A DNA stretch of 64,000 bases from assembly GCA_964036275.1 (NCBI GenBank), contig CAXIWQ010000075.1, forward strand, positions 62,001 to 126,000, given 5' to 3'. The position numbers were made by a program, and so were the translations under genes. Below are positions 1 to 12,100 of the stretch, piece after piece. The stretch comes from Litoditis marina. Taxonomy: Eukaryota; Nematoda; Chromadorea; Rhabditida; Rhabditidae. The notes beneath the pieces were generated by a model. It saw only the letters and a list, made by a program, of their open reading frames with translations. It had not been told where the DNA came from and made no database searches. Positions within the stretch are counted from its first letter, which is position 1. The number at the start of each line of letters is the position of its first letter.

Positions 1-2625
1 AGGTTTTTGTAGCTGGGAGCAACAAACCTGATAGCCGTGTAAACTTTTTTCTGTAGCTGCAAGCCAAAGAGTCGATAGCCGCGTTAATTCGTATTTCGTG
101 GCTGTGCGCCACAGAAGAGATAGTCGTATTGAGTTTTTGTAGCTGGGAGCAACAGATTTGATAACCGTATGAACTGTTCTTGGGAGCAAAGACTTGATAG
201 CCGTATATTTTTTTTCTGTAGCTGCAAGGCAAAGAGTCAATAACCGCGTTAATTCGTCTTTTGTGGCTGTGCGCCACAGAATAGATTGTCGTATCAGGTT
301 TTTGTAGCTGGGAGCAAAAGACTTGATAGCCGTATTAACTTTTTTCTGTAGCTGCAAACAGTCGATAACCGCGTTGATTCGTATCTTGTGGCTGTGCGCC
401 ACAGAATAGATAGTCGTATTAGGTTTTTGTAGCTGGGAGCAACATACTTGATAGCCGTATAAACTTTTTTCTGTAGCTGCACGGCAAAGAGTCAATAACC
501 GCGTTAATTTGTCTTTTGTGGCTGTGCGCCACAGAATATGAAGTCGTATTACGTTTTTGTAGCTGGGAGCAACAGACTTGATAGCCGTATAAACTTTTTT
601 CCGTAGCTGCAAGGCAAAGAGGTAATAACCGCGTTAATTTGTCTTTTGTGGCTGTGCATCACATAATAGATAGTTGTATTGGGTTTTTCTAGCTGGGAGC
701 AACAGACTTGATAGCCGTATAAACTTTTTTCCGTAGCTGCAAGGCAAAGAGGTAATAACCGCGTTAATTTGTCTTTTGTGGCTGTGCATCACATAATAGA
801 TAGTTGTATTGGGTTTTTCTAGCTGGGAGCAACATACTTGATAGCCGTATAAACTTTTTTCTGTAGCTGCAAAACAAAGAGTCAATAACCGCGTTAATCT
901 GGCTTTTGTGGCTGTGCGCCACAAAACATAAAGTCGTATTAGGTTTTTGTAGTTGGGAGCAACAGACTTGATAGCCGTATTATTTTTTTTTCTGTAACTG
1001 CAAGCCGAAGAGTCGATAACCGCGTTAATTCGTATTTCGTGGCTGTGCGCCACAGAATAGATAATCGTATTAGGTTTTTGTAGCTGGGAGCAACAGACTT
1101 GATAGCCGTATAAACTTTTTTCTGTAGCTGCAAGGCAAAAAGTCGATAACCGCGTTAATTCGTATTTTGTGGCTGTGCGCCACAGAATAGATAGTCGTAT
1201 TAGGTTTTTGTAGCTGGGAGCAACATACTTGATAGCCGTATAAACTTTTTTCTGTAGCTGCACGGCAAAGAGTCAATAACCGCGTTTATTTGTCTTTTGT
1301 GGCTGTGCGTCACAGAATATGAAGTCGTATTACGTTTTTGTAGCTGGGAGCAACAGACTTGATAGCCGTATAAACTTTTTTTCCGTAGCTGCAAGGCAAA
1401 GAGGTAATAACCGAGTTAATTTGTCTTTTGTGGCTGTGCGCCACAGAATATATAGTCGTATTAAGTTCTTGTAGCTGTGAGCAACACACTTGATAGCCGT
1501 ATAAGCTTTTTTCTGTAGCTGCAAGCCACAGAGTCAATAACCGCGTTAATTAGTACTTTGTGGTTGTGCACCACAGAATAGATTGTCGTGTTAGGTTTTT
1601 GTAGCTGGGAGCAACCGACTTGATAGCCGTATTAACTTTTTTCTGTAGCTGCAAAGCAAACAGTCGATAACCGCGTTAATTCTTATTTTGTGGCTGTGCG
1701 CCACAGAATAGATAGTCGTATTAGGTTTTTGTAGCTGGGAGCAACATACTTGATAGCCGTATAAACTTTTTTCTGTAGCTGCACGGCAAAGAGTCAATAA
1801 CCGCGTTAATTTGTCTTTTGTGGCTGTGCGCCACAGAATATAAAGTCGTATTAGGTTTTTGTAGCTGGGAGCAACAGACTTGATAGCCGTTTGAACTATT
1901 TTCTGTAGCTGCAAGGCAAAGAGGTAATAACCGCGTTAATTTGTCTTTTGTGGCTGTGCGCCACAGAATATAAAGTCTTATTAGGTTTTTGTAGCCATGA
2001 GCAACAGACTTGATAGCCGTATAAACTTTTTTCTGTAGCTGCAAGGCAAAGAGTCGATAACCGCGTTAATTCGTATTTTGTGGCTGTGTGCCACAGAATA
2101 GATAGTTGTATTGGGTTTTTCTAGCTGGGAGCAACATACTTGATAGCCGTATAAACTTTTTTCTGTAGCTGCAAGGCAAAGAGTCAATAACCGCGTTAAT
2201 TTGTCTTTTGTGGCTGTGCGCCACAGAATATAAAGTCGTATTAGGTTTTTGTAGCCATGAGCAACAGACCTGATAGCCGTATGAACTGTTCTCTGTAGCT
2301 GCAAGGCAAAAAGTCGATAACCGCGTTAATTCGTATTTTGTGGCTGTGCGCCACAGAATAGATAGTCGTATTAGGTTTTTGTAGCTGGAAGCAACATACT
2401 TGATAGCCGTATAAACTTTTTTCTGTAGCTGCACGGCAAAGAGTCAATAACCGCGTTTATTTGTCTTTTGTGGCTGTGCGTCACAGAATATGAAGTCGTA
2501 TTACGTTTTTGTAGCTGGGAGCAACAGACTTGATAGCCGTATAAACTTTTTTTCCGTAGCTGCAAGGCAAAGAGGTAATAACCGAGTTAATTTGTCTTTT
2601 GTGGCTGTGCGCCACAGAATATATA
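1..2625. repeat. Mixed satellite block with a 1,171-bp duplication
   Basis: The monomer variants here are not in a single clean higher-order order. The stretch from about 1128 to 1790 recurs at about 2299 to 2961 with an offset of 1,171 bp (nine monomers plus 1 nt). Two adjacent monomers around 601-840 are almost identical. At 180/181 a monomer is truncated: the sequence jumps from the T-run of subunit B into TGGGAGC of subunit A, so successive TGGG motifs lie only 37 bp apart instead of 130. Confidence 0.75.
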
Positions 2626-5600
2626 GTCGTATTAAGTTCTTGTAGCTGTGAGCAACACACTTGATAGCCGTATAAGCTTTTTTCTGTAGCTGCAAGCCAC
2701 AGAGTCAATAACCGCGTTAATTAGTACTTTGTGGTTGTGCACCACAGAATAGATTGTCGTATTAGGTTTTTGTAGCTGGGAGCAACCGACTTGATAGCCG
2801 TATTAACTTTTTTCTGTAGCTGCAAAGCAAACAGTCGATAACCGCGTTAATTCTTATTTTGTGGCTGTGCGCCACAGAATAGATAGTCGTATTAGGTTTT
2901 TGTAGCTGGGAGCAACATACTTGATAGCCGTATAAACTTTTTTCTGTAGCTGCACGGCAAAGAGGTAATAACCGAGTTAATTTGTCTTTTGTGGCTGTGC
3001 GCCACAGAATATATAGTCGTATTAAGTTCTTGTAGCTGTGAGCAACACACTTGATAGCCGTATAAGCTTTTTTCTGTAGCTGCAAGCCACAGAGTCAATA
3101 ACCGCGTTAATTAGTACTTTGTGGTTGTGCACCACAGAATAGATTGTCGTATTAGGTTTTTGTAGCTGGGAGCAACCGACTTGATAGCCGTATTAACTTT
3201 TTTCTGTAGCTGCAAAGCAAACAGTCGATAACCGCGTTAATTCTTATTTTGTGGCTGTGCGCCACAGAATATAAAGTCGTATTAGGTTTTTGTAGCCATG
3301 AGCAACAGACTTGATAGCCGTATAAACTTTTTTCTGTAGCTGCAAGGCAAAGAGTCGATAACCGCGTTAATTCGTATTTTGTGGCTGTGTGCCACAGAAT
3401 AGATAGTTGTCATGGGTTTTTCTAGCTGGGAGCAACATACTTGATAGCCGTATAAACTTTTTTCTGTAGCTGCAAGGCAAAGAGTCAATAACCGCGTTAA
3501 TTTGTCTTTTGTGGCTGTGCGCCACAGAATATAAAGTCGTATTAGGTTTTTGTAGCCATGAGCAACAGACCTGATAGCCGTATGAACTGTTCTCTGTAGC
3601 TGCAAGGCAAAAAGCCGATAACCGCGTTAATTCGTATTTTGTGGCTGTGCGCTACAGAATAGATTGTCGTATTAGGTTTTTGTAGCTGGGAGCAACATAT
3701 TTGATAGCCGTATGAACTGTTCTCTGTAGCTGCAAGGCAAAGAGTCGATAACCGCGTTAATTTGTATTTTGTGGCTGTGCGCCACAGAATAGATTGTCGT
3801 ATTAGGTTTTTGTAGCTGGGAGCAACAGACGTGATAGCCGTATAAACTTTTTTCTGTAGCTGCAAGGCAAAGATGTAATAACCGCGTTAATTTGTCTTTT
3901 GTGTCTGTGCGCCACAGAATATACAGTCGTATTAGGTTTTTGTAGCTGGGAGCAACAGATTTGATAGCCGTATGAAATGTTCTCTGTAACTAAAAGGCAA
4001 AGAGTCAATAACCGCGTTAATTTGTATTTGTGGCTGTGCGCCACAGAATATAAAGTCGTAATATGTTTTTGTAGTTGGGAGCAACAGACTTGATAGCCGT
4101 ATGATTTTTTTTTGTAGCTGCAAGTCAAAATGTCAATAACCGCGTTAATTCGTTTTTGTGGCTGTGCGCCACAGAATAGATTGTCGTATTAGGTTTTTGT
4201 AGCTGGGAGCAACAGACTTGATAGCCGCATAAACTTTGTTTCTGTAGCTGCAAGGCAAAGAGTCAATAACCGCGTTAATTCGTCTTTTGTGGCTGTGCGC
4301 CACATAATATATAGTCGTATTAGGTTTTTGTAGCTGGGAGCAACAGACTTGATAGCCGTATGAACTTATCTCTGTAACTGCAAGCCAACAAGTCGATAAC
4401 CGCGATAATTCGTATTTTGTGGCTGTGCGCCACAGAATAGATTGTCGTATTAGGTTTTTGTAGCTGGGAGCAACAGATTTGATAGCCGTATGAACTGTTC
4501 TCTGTAGCTGCAAGGCAAAGAGTCGATAACCGCGTTTATTCGTATTTTGTGGCTGTGCGCCACAGAATAGATTGTCGTAATAGGTTTTTGTAGCTGGGAG
4601 CAACATATTTGATAGCCGTATGAACTGTTCTCTGTAGCTGCAAGGCAAAGAGTCGATAACCGCGTCAGTTCGTATTTTGTGGCTGTGCGCCACAGAATAG
4701 ATTGTCTTATCAGGTTTTTGTAGCTGGGAACAACAGACTTGATAGCCGTATTAACTTTTTTCTGTAGCTGCAAAGCAAACAGTCGATAACCGCGTTAATT
4801 CGTATTTTGTGGCTGTGCGCCACAGAATAGATAGTCGTATTAGGTTTTTGTAGCTGGGAGCAACATACTTGATAGCCGTATAAACTTTTTTCTGTAGCTG
4901 CACGGCAAAGAGTCAATAACCGCGTTAATTTGTCTTTTGTGGCTGTGCGCCACAGGATATAAAGTCGTATTAGGTTTTTGTAGCTGGGAGCAACAGACTT
5001 GATAGCCGTATAAACTTTTTTCTGTAGCTGCAAGGCAAAGAGGTAATAACCGCTTTAATTTGTCTTTTGTGGCTGTGCGCCACAGAATATAAAGTCGTAT
5101 TAGGTTTTTGTAGCCATGAGCAACAGACTTGATAACCGTATAAACTTTTTTTCTGTAGCTGCAAGGCAAAGAGTCGATAACCGCGTTAATTCGTATTTTG
5201 TGGCTGTGTGCCACAGAATAGATAGTTGTATTGGGTTTTTCTAGCTGGGAGCAACATACTTGATAGTCGTATAAACTTTTTTCTGTAGCTGTAAGGCAAA
5301 GAGTCAAAAACCGCGTTAATTTGTCTTTTGTGGCTGTGCGCCACAGAATATAAAGTCGTATTAGGTTTTTGTAGCCATGAGCAACTTGATAGCCGTATTA
5401 ACTGTTCTCTGTAGCTGCAAAGCAAACAGTCGATAACCGCGTTAATTCGTATTTTGTGGATGTGCGCCACAGAATAGATTGTCGTATTAGGTTTTTGTAG
5501 CTGGGAGCAACATATTTGATAGCCGTATGAACTGTTCTCTGTAGCTGCAAGGCAAAGAGTCAATAACCGCGTTAATTTGTCTTTTGTGGCTGTGCGCCAC

Positions 5601-8600
5601 AGGATATAAAGTCGTATTAGGTTTTTGTAGCTGGGAGCAACAGACTTGATAGCCGTATAAACTTTTTTTCTGTAGCTGCAAGGCAAAGAGGTAATAACCG
5701 CTTCAATTTGTCTTTTGTGGCTGTGCGCCACAGAATATAAAGTCGTATTAGGTTTTTGTAGCCATGAGCAACAGACTTGATAACCGTATAAACTTTTTTC
5801 TGTAGCTGCAAGGCAAAGAGTCGATAACCGCGTTAATTCGTATTTTGTGGCTGTGTGCCACAGAATAGATAGTTGTATTGGGTTTTTCTAGCTGGGAGCA
5901 ACATACTTGATAGTCGTATAAACGTTTTTCTGTAGCTGCAAGGCAAAGAGTCAAAAACCGCGTTAATTTGTCTTTTGTGGCTGTGCGCCACAGAATATAA
6001 AGTCGTATTAGGTTTTTGTAGCCATGAGCAACTTGATAGCCGTATTAACTGTTCTCTGTAGCTGCAAAGCAAACAGTCGATAACCGCGTTAATTCGTATT
6101 TTGTGGATGTGCGCCACAGAATAGACTGTCGTATTAGGTTTTTGTAGCTGGGAGCAACATATTTGATAGCCGTATGAACTGTTCTCTGTAGCTGCAAGGC
6201 AAAGAGTCAATAACCGCGTTAATTTGTCTTTTGTGGCTGTGCGCCACAGAATATAAAGTCGTATTAGGTTTTTGTAGCTGGGAGCAACAGACTTGATAGC
6301 CGTATAAACTTGTTTCTGTAGCTGCAAGGCAAAGAGATAATAACCGCGTTAATTTGTCTTTTGTGGCTGTGCGCCACAGAATATAAAGTCGTATTAGGTT
6401 TTTGTATCTGGGAGCAACATACTTGATAGCCGTATAAACTTTTTTCTGTAGCTGCACGGCAAAGAGTCAATAACCGCGTTAATTTGTCTTTTGTGGCTGT
6501 GCGCCACAGAATATAAAGTCGTATTAGGTTTTTGTAGCTGGGAGCAACAGACTTGATAGCCGTATAAACTTTTTTCTGTAGCTGCAAGGCAAAGAGGTAA
6601 TAACCGCGTTAATTTGTTATTTGTGGCTGTGCGCCACAGAATAGATAGTTGTATTGGGTTTTTCTAGCTGGGAGCAACATACTTGATAGCCGTATAAATT
6701 TTTTTCTGTAGCTGCAAGGCAAAGAGTCAATAACCGCGTTAATTCGTATTTTCTGCTTGTGCACCACAGAAAGGATTGTTGTATTAGGTTTTTGTAGCTG
6801 GGAGCAACAGACTTGATAGCCGTATAAACTTTTTTCTGTAGCTGCAAGGCAAAGAGTCAATAACCGCGTTAATTCGTATTTTGTGGTTGTGCACCACAGA
6901 AAAGATAGTCGTATTAAGTTTTTGTAGCTGGTAGCAACAGACTTGATAGCCGTATAATTTTTTTTTCTGTAGCTGCAAGGCAAAGAGTCAATAACCGCGT
7001 TAAACTGTCTTTTGTGGCTGTGCGCCACATGATGTACAGTCGTATTAGGTTTTTGTAGTTGTGAGCAACAGACTTGATAGCCGTGTGATTTTTTTTCTGT
7101 AACTGCAAGTCGAAAAGTCGATAACCGCGTTAATTTGTATTTCATGGCTGTGCGCCACAGAATAGATAGTCGTATCAGGTTCTTGTAGCTGGGAGCAACA
7201 GACTTGATAGCCGTATGAACTTTTTCCTGTAGCTGCAAGGCAAAGAGTCAATAACCGCGTTAATTTGTCTTTTGTGGCTGTGCGCCACAGAATATAAAGT
7301 CGTATTAGGTTTTTGTAGCTGGGAGCAACAGACTTGATAGCCGTATAAGCTTTTTTCTGTAGCTGCAAGCCAAAGAGTCGATAACCGCGTTAATTTGTCA
7401 TTTGTGGCTGTGCGCCACATAATATAAAGTCGTATTAGGTTTTTGTAGCTGGGAGCAACTGACTTGATAGCCGTATAAACTTTTTTCCGTAGCTGCAAGC
7501 CAATGAGTCGATAACCGCGTTAATTCGTATTTCGTGGCTGTGCGCCACAAAATATATAGTCGTATTAGGTTTTTGTAGCTGGGAGCAACAGACTTGATAG
7601 CCGTATAAACTTTTTTTTTCTGTAGCTGCAAGGCAAAGAGTCAATAACCGCGTTAATTCGTCTTTTGTGGCTGTGCGCCACAAAATAGATAGTCGTGTTA
7701 GGTCTTTGTAGCTGGGAGCAACAGACTGAATAGCCGTATGAACTTTTCTCTGTAACTGCAAGCCAATGAGTCGATAACCGCGTTAATTCGTATTTCGTGG
7801 CTGTGCGCCACAAAATATATAGTCGTATTAGGTTTTTGTAGCTGGGAGCAACAGACTTGATAGCCGTATAAACTTTTTTTTTCTGTAGCTGCAAGGCAAA
7901 GAGTCAATAACCGCGTTAATTCGTCTTTTGTGGCTGTGCGCCACAAAATAGATAGTCGTGTTAGGTCTTTGTAGCTGGGAGCAACAGACTTGATGGCCGT
8001 ATAAACTTTTCTCTGTAACTGCAAGCCAAAGAGTCGATAACCGCGTTAATTTGTCTTTTGTGGCTGTGCGCCACAGAATATAAAGTCGTATTAGGTTTTT
8101 GTAGCTGGGAGCAACAGACGTGATAGCCGTATGAACTGTTCTCTGTAAATGCAAGCCACAGAGTCAATAACCGCGTTAATTCGTATTTTCTGTTTGTGCA
8201 CCACAGAAAAGATTGTTGTATTAGGTTTTTGTAGCTGGGAGCAACAGACTTGATAGCCGTATAAACTTTTTCCTGTAGCTGCAAGGCAAAGAGTCAATAA
8301 CCGCGTTAATTCGTATTTTGTGGTTGTGCACCACAGAAAAGATAGTCGTATTAAGTTTTTGTAGCTGGTAGCAACAGACTTGATAGCCGTATAATTTTTT
8401 TTCTGTAGCTGCAAGGCAAAGAGTCAATAACCGCGTTAAACTGTCTTTTGTGGCTGTGCGCCACATGATGTACAGTCGTATTAGGTTTTTGTAGTTGTGA
8501 GCAACAGACTTGATAGCCGTGTGATTTTTTTTTCTGTAACTGCAAGCCGAAAAGTCGATAACCGCGTTAATTTGTATTTCGTGGCTGTGCGCCACAGAAT

Positions 8601-9125
8601 AGATAGTCGTATCAGGTTCTTGTAGCTGGGAGCAACAGACTTGATAGCCGTATGAACTTTTTCCTGTAGCTGCAAGGCAAAGAGTCAATAACCGCGTTAA
8701 TTCGTCTTTTGTGGCTGTGCGCCACAAAATAGATAGTCGTGTTAGGTCTTTGTAGCTGGGAGCAACAGACTTGATGGCCGTATAAACTTTTCTCTGTAAC
8801 TGCAAGCCAAAGAGTCGATAACCGCGTTAATTTGTCTTTTGTGGCTGTGTGCCACAGAATATAAAGTCGTATTAGGTTTTTGTAGCTGGGAGCAACAGAC
8901 GTGATAGCCGTATGAACTGTTCTCTGTAAATGCAAGCCACAGAGTCAATAACCGCGTTAATTCGTATTTTCTGTTTGTGCACCACAGAAAAGATTGTTGT
9001 ATTAGGTTTTTGTAGCTGGGAGCAACAGACTTGATAGCCGTATAAACTTTTTCCTGTAGCTGCAAGGCAAAGAGTCAATAACCGCGTTAATTCGTATTTT
9101 GTGGTTGTGCACCACAGAAAAGATA
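2626..9125. repeat. 6.5-kb higher-order repeat, copy A
   Basis: About 50 monomers in a fixed order of variants that recur in two further adjacent copies. Starting at the variant GTTCTTGTAGCTGTGAGC (around 2637), the sequence matches that at 9137 with an offset of exactly 6,500 bp. The offset falls to 6,370 bp after about 4.0 kb because copy A has one monomer (near 3870-4000) that copy B lacks. An internal duplication of about 647 bp (five monomers) lies around 5.1-6.4 kb and is marked by a monomer lacking part of ACAGAC (GAGCAACTTGATAGCC). Confidence 0.8.
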
Positions 9126-12100
9126 GTCGTATTAAGTTCTTGTAGCTGTGAGCAACACACTTGATAGCCGTATAAGCTTTTTTCTGTAGCTGCAAGCCAC
9201 AGAGTCAATAACCGCGTTAATTAGTACTTTGTGGTTGTGCACCACAGAATAGATTGTCGTATTAGGTTTTTGTAGCTGGGAGCAACCGACTTGATAGCCG
9301 TATTAACTTTTTTCTGTAGCTGCAAAGCAAACAGTCGATAACCGCGTTAATTCTTATTTTGTGGCTGTGCGCCACAGAATAGATAGTCGTATTAGGTTTT
9401 TGTAGCTGGGAGCAACATACTTGATAGCCGTATAAACTTTTTTCTGTAGCTGCACGGCAAAGAGGTAATAACCGAGTTAATTTGTCTTTTGTGGCTGTGC
9501 GCCACAGAATATATAGTCGTATTAAGTTCTTGTAGCTGTGAGCAACACACTTGATAGCCGTATAAGCTTTTTTCTGTAGCTGCAAGCCACAGAGTCAATA
9601 ACCGCGTTAATTAGTACTTTGTGGTTGTGCACCACAGAATAGATTGTCGTATTAGGTTTTTGTAGCTGGGAGCAACCGACTTGATAGCCGTATTAACTTT
9701 TTTCTGTAGCTGCAAAGCAAACAGTCGATAACCGCGTTAATTCTTATTTTGTGGCTGTGCGCCACAGAATATAAAGTCGTATTAGGTTTTTGTAGCCATG
9801 AGCAACAGACTTGATAGCCGTATAAACTTTTTTCTGTAGCTGCAAGGCAAAGAGTCGATAACCGCGTTAATTCGTATTTTGTGGCTGTGTGCCACAGAAT
9901 AGATAGTTGTCATGGGTTTTTCTAGCTGGGAGCAACATACTTGATAGCCGTATAAACTTTTTTCTGTAGCTGCAAGGCAAAGAGTCAATAACCGCGTTAA
10001 TTTGTCTTTTGTGGCTGTGCGCCACAGAATATAAAGTCGTATTAGGTTTTTGTAGCCATGAGCAACAGACCTGATAGCCGTATGAACTGTTCTCTGTAGC
10101 TGCAAGGCAAAAAGTCGATAACCGCGTTAATTCGTATTTTGTGGCTGTGCGCCACAGAATAGATTGTCGTATTAGGTTTTTGTAGCTGGGAGCAACATAT
10201 TTGATAGCCGTATGAACTGTTCTCTGTAGCTGCAAGGCAAAGAGTCGATAACCGCGTTAATTTGTATTTTGTGGCTGTGCGCCACAGAATATAAAGTCGT
10301 AATATGTTTTTGTAGTTGGGAGCAACAGACTTGATAGCCGTATGAAATGTTCTCCTTAACTGCAAGGCAAAGAGTCAATAACCGCGTTAATTTGTATTTG
10401 TGGCTGTGCGCCACAGAATATAAAGTCGTAATATGTTTTTGTAGTTGGGAGCAACAGACTTGATAGCCGTATGATTTTTTTTTGTAGCTGCAAGTCAAAA
10501 TGTCAATAACCGCGTTAATTCGTTTTTGTGGCTGTGCGCCACAGAATAGATTGTCGTATTAGGTTTTTGTAGCTGGGAGCAACAGACTTGATAGCCGCAT
10601 AAACTTTGTTTCTGTAGCTGCAAGGCAAAGAGTCAATAACCGCGTTAATTCGTCTTTTGTGGCTGTGCGCCACATAATATATAGTCGTATTAGGTTTTTG
10701 TAGCTGGGAGCAACAGACTTGATAGCCGTATGAACTTATCTCTGTAACTGCAAGCCAACAAGTCGATAACCGCGATAATTCGTATTTTGTGGCTGTGCGC
10801 CACAGAATAGATTGTCGTATTAGGTTTTTGTAGCTGGGAGCAACAGATTTGATAGCCGTATGAACTGTTCTCTGTAGCTGCAAGGCAAAGAGTCAATAAC
10901 CGCGTTTATTCGTATTTTGTGGCTGTGCGCCACAGAATAGATTGTCGTAATAGGTTTTTGTAGCTGGGAGCAACATATTTGATAGCCGTATGAACTGTTC
11001 TCTGTAGCTGCAAGGCAAAGAGTCGATAACCGCGTCAGTTCGTATTTTGTGGCTGTGCGCCACAGAATAGATTGTCTTATCAGGTTTTTGTAGCTGGGAA
11101 CAACAGACTTGATAGCCGTATTAACTTTTTTCTGTAGCTGCAAAGCAAACAGTCGATAACCGCGTTAATTCGTATTTTGTGGCTGTGCGCCACAGAATAG
11201 ATAGTCGTATTAGGTTTTTGTAGCTGGGAGCAACATACTTGATAGCCGTATAAACTTTTTTCTGTAGCTGCACGGCAAAGAGTCAATAACCGCGTTAATT
11301 TGTCTTTTGTGGCTGTGCGCCACAGGATATAAAGTCGTATTAGGTTTTTGTAGCTGGGAGCAACAGACTTGATAGCCGTATAAACTTTTTTCTGTAGCTG
11401 CAAGGCAAAGAGGTAATAACCGCTTTAATTTGTCTTTTGTGGCTGTGCGCCACAGAATATAAAGTCGTATTAGGTTTTTGTAGCCATGAGCAACAGACTT
11501 GATAACCGTATAAACTTTTTTTCTGTAGCTGCAAGGCAAAGAGTCGATAACCGCGTTAATTCGTATTTTGTGGCTGTGTGCCACAGAATAGATAGTTGTA
11601 TTGGGTTTTTCTAGCTGGGAGCAACATACTTGATAGTCGTATAAACTTTTTTCTGTAGCTGTAAGGCAAAGAGTCAAAAACCGCGTTAATTTGTCTTTTG
11701 TGGCTGTGCGCCACAGAATATAAAGTCGTATTAGGTTTTTGTAGCCATGAGCAACTTGATAGCCGTATTAACTGTTCTCTGTAGCTGCAAAGCAAACAGT
11801 CGATAACCGCGTTAATTCGTATTTTGTGGATGTGCGCCACAGAATAGATTGTCGTATTAGGTTTTTGTAGCTGGGAGCAACATATTTGATAGCCGTATGA
11901 ACTGTTCTCTGTAGCTGCAAGGCAAAGAGTCAATAACCGCGTTAATTTGTCTTTTGTGGCTGTGCGCCACAGGATATAAAGTCGTATTAGGTTTTTGTAG
12001 CTGGGAGCAACAGACTTGATAGCCGTATAAACTTTTTTTCTGTAGCTGCAAGGCAAAGAGGTAATAACCGCTTCAATTTGTCTTTTGTGGCTGTGCGCCA

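Noticed and set aside
634..1263. Minus-strand ORFs of 60-250 codons throughout the array, with repeated QLQKK, SYKN and RTATK peptides
   Set aside because: They are by-products of a satellite with few stops on that strand. The 130-bp period is not a multiple of three, so each monomer is read in a different frame and the same DNA gives three unrelated peptide series. Single-base indels are freely tolerated and the ORFs overlap one another heavily.
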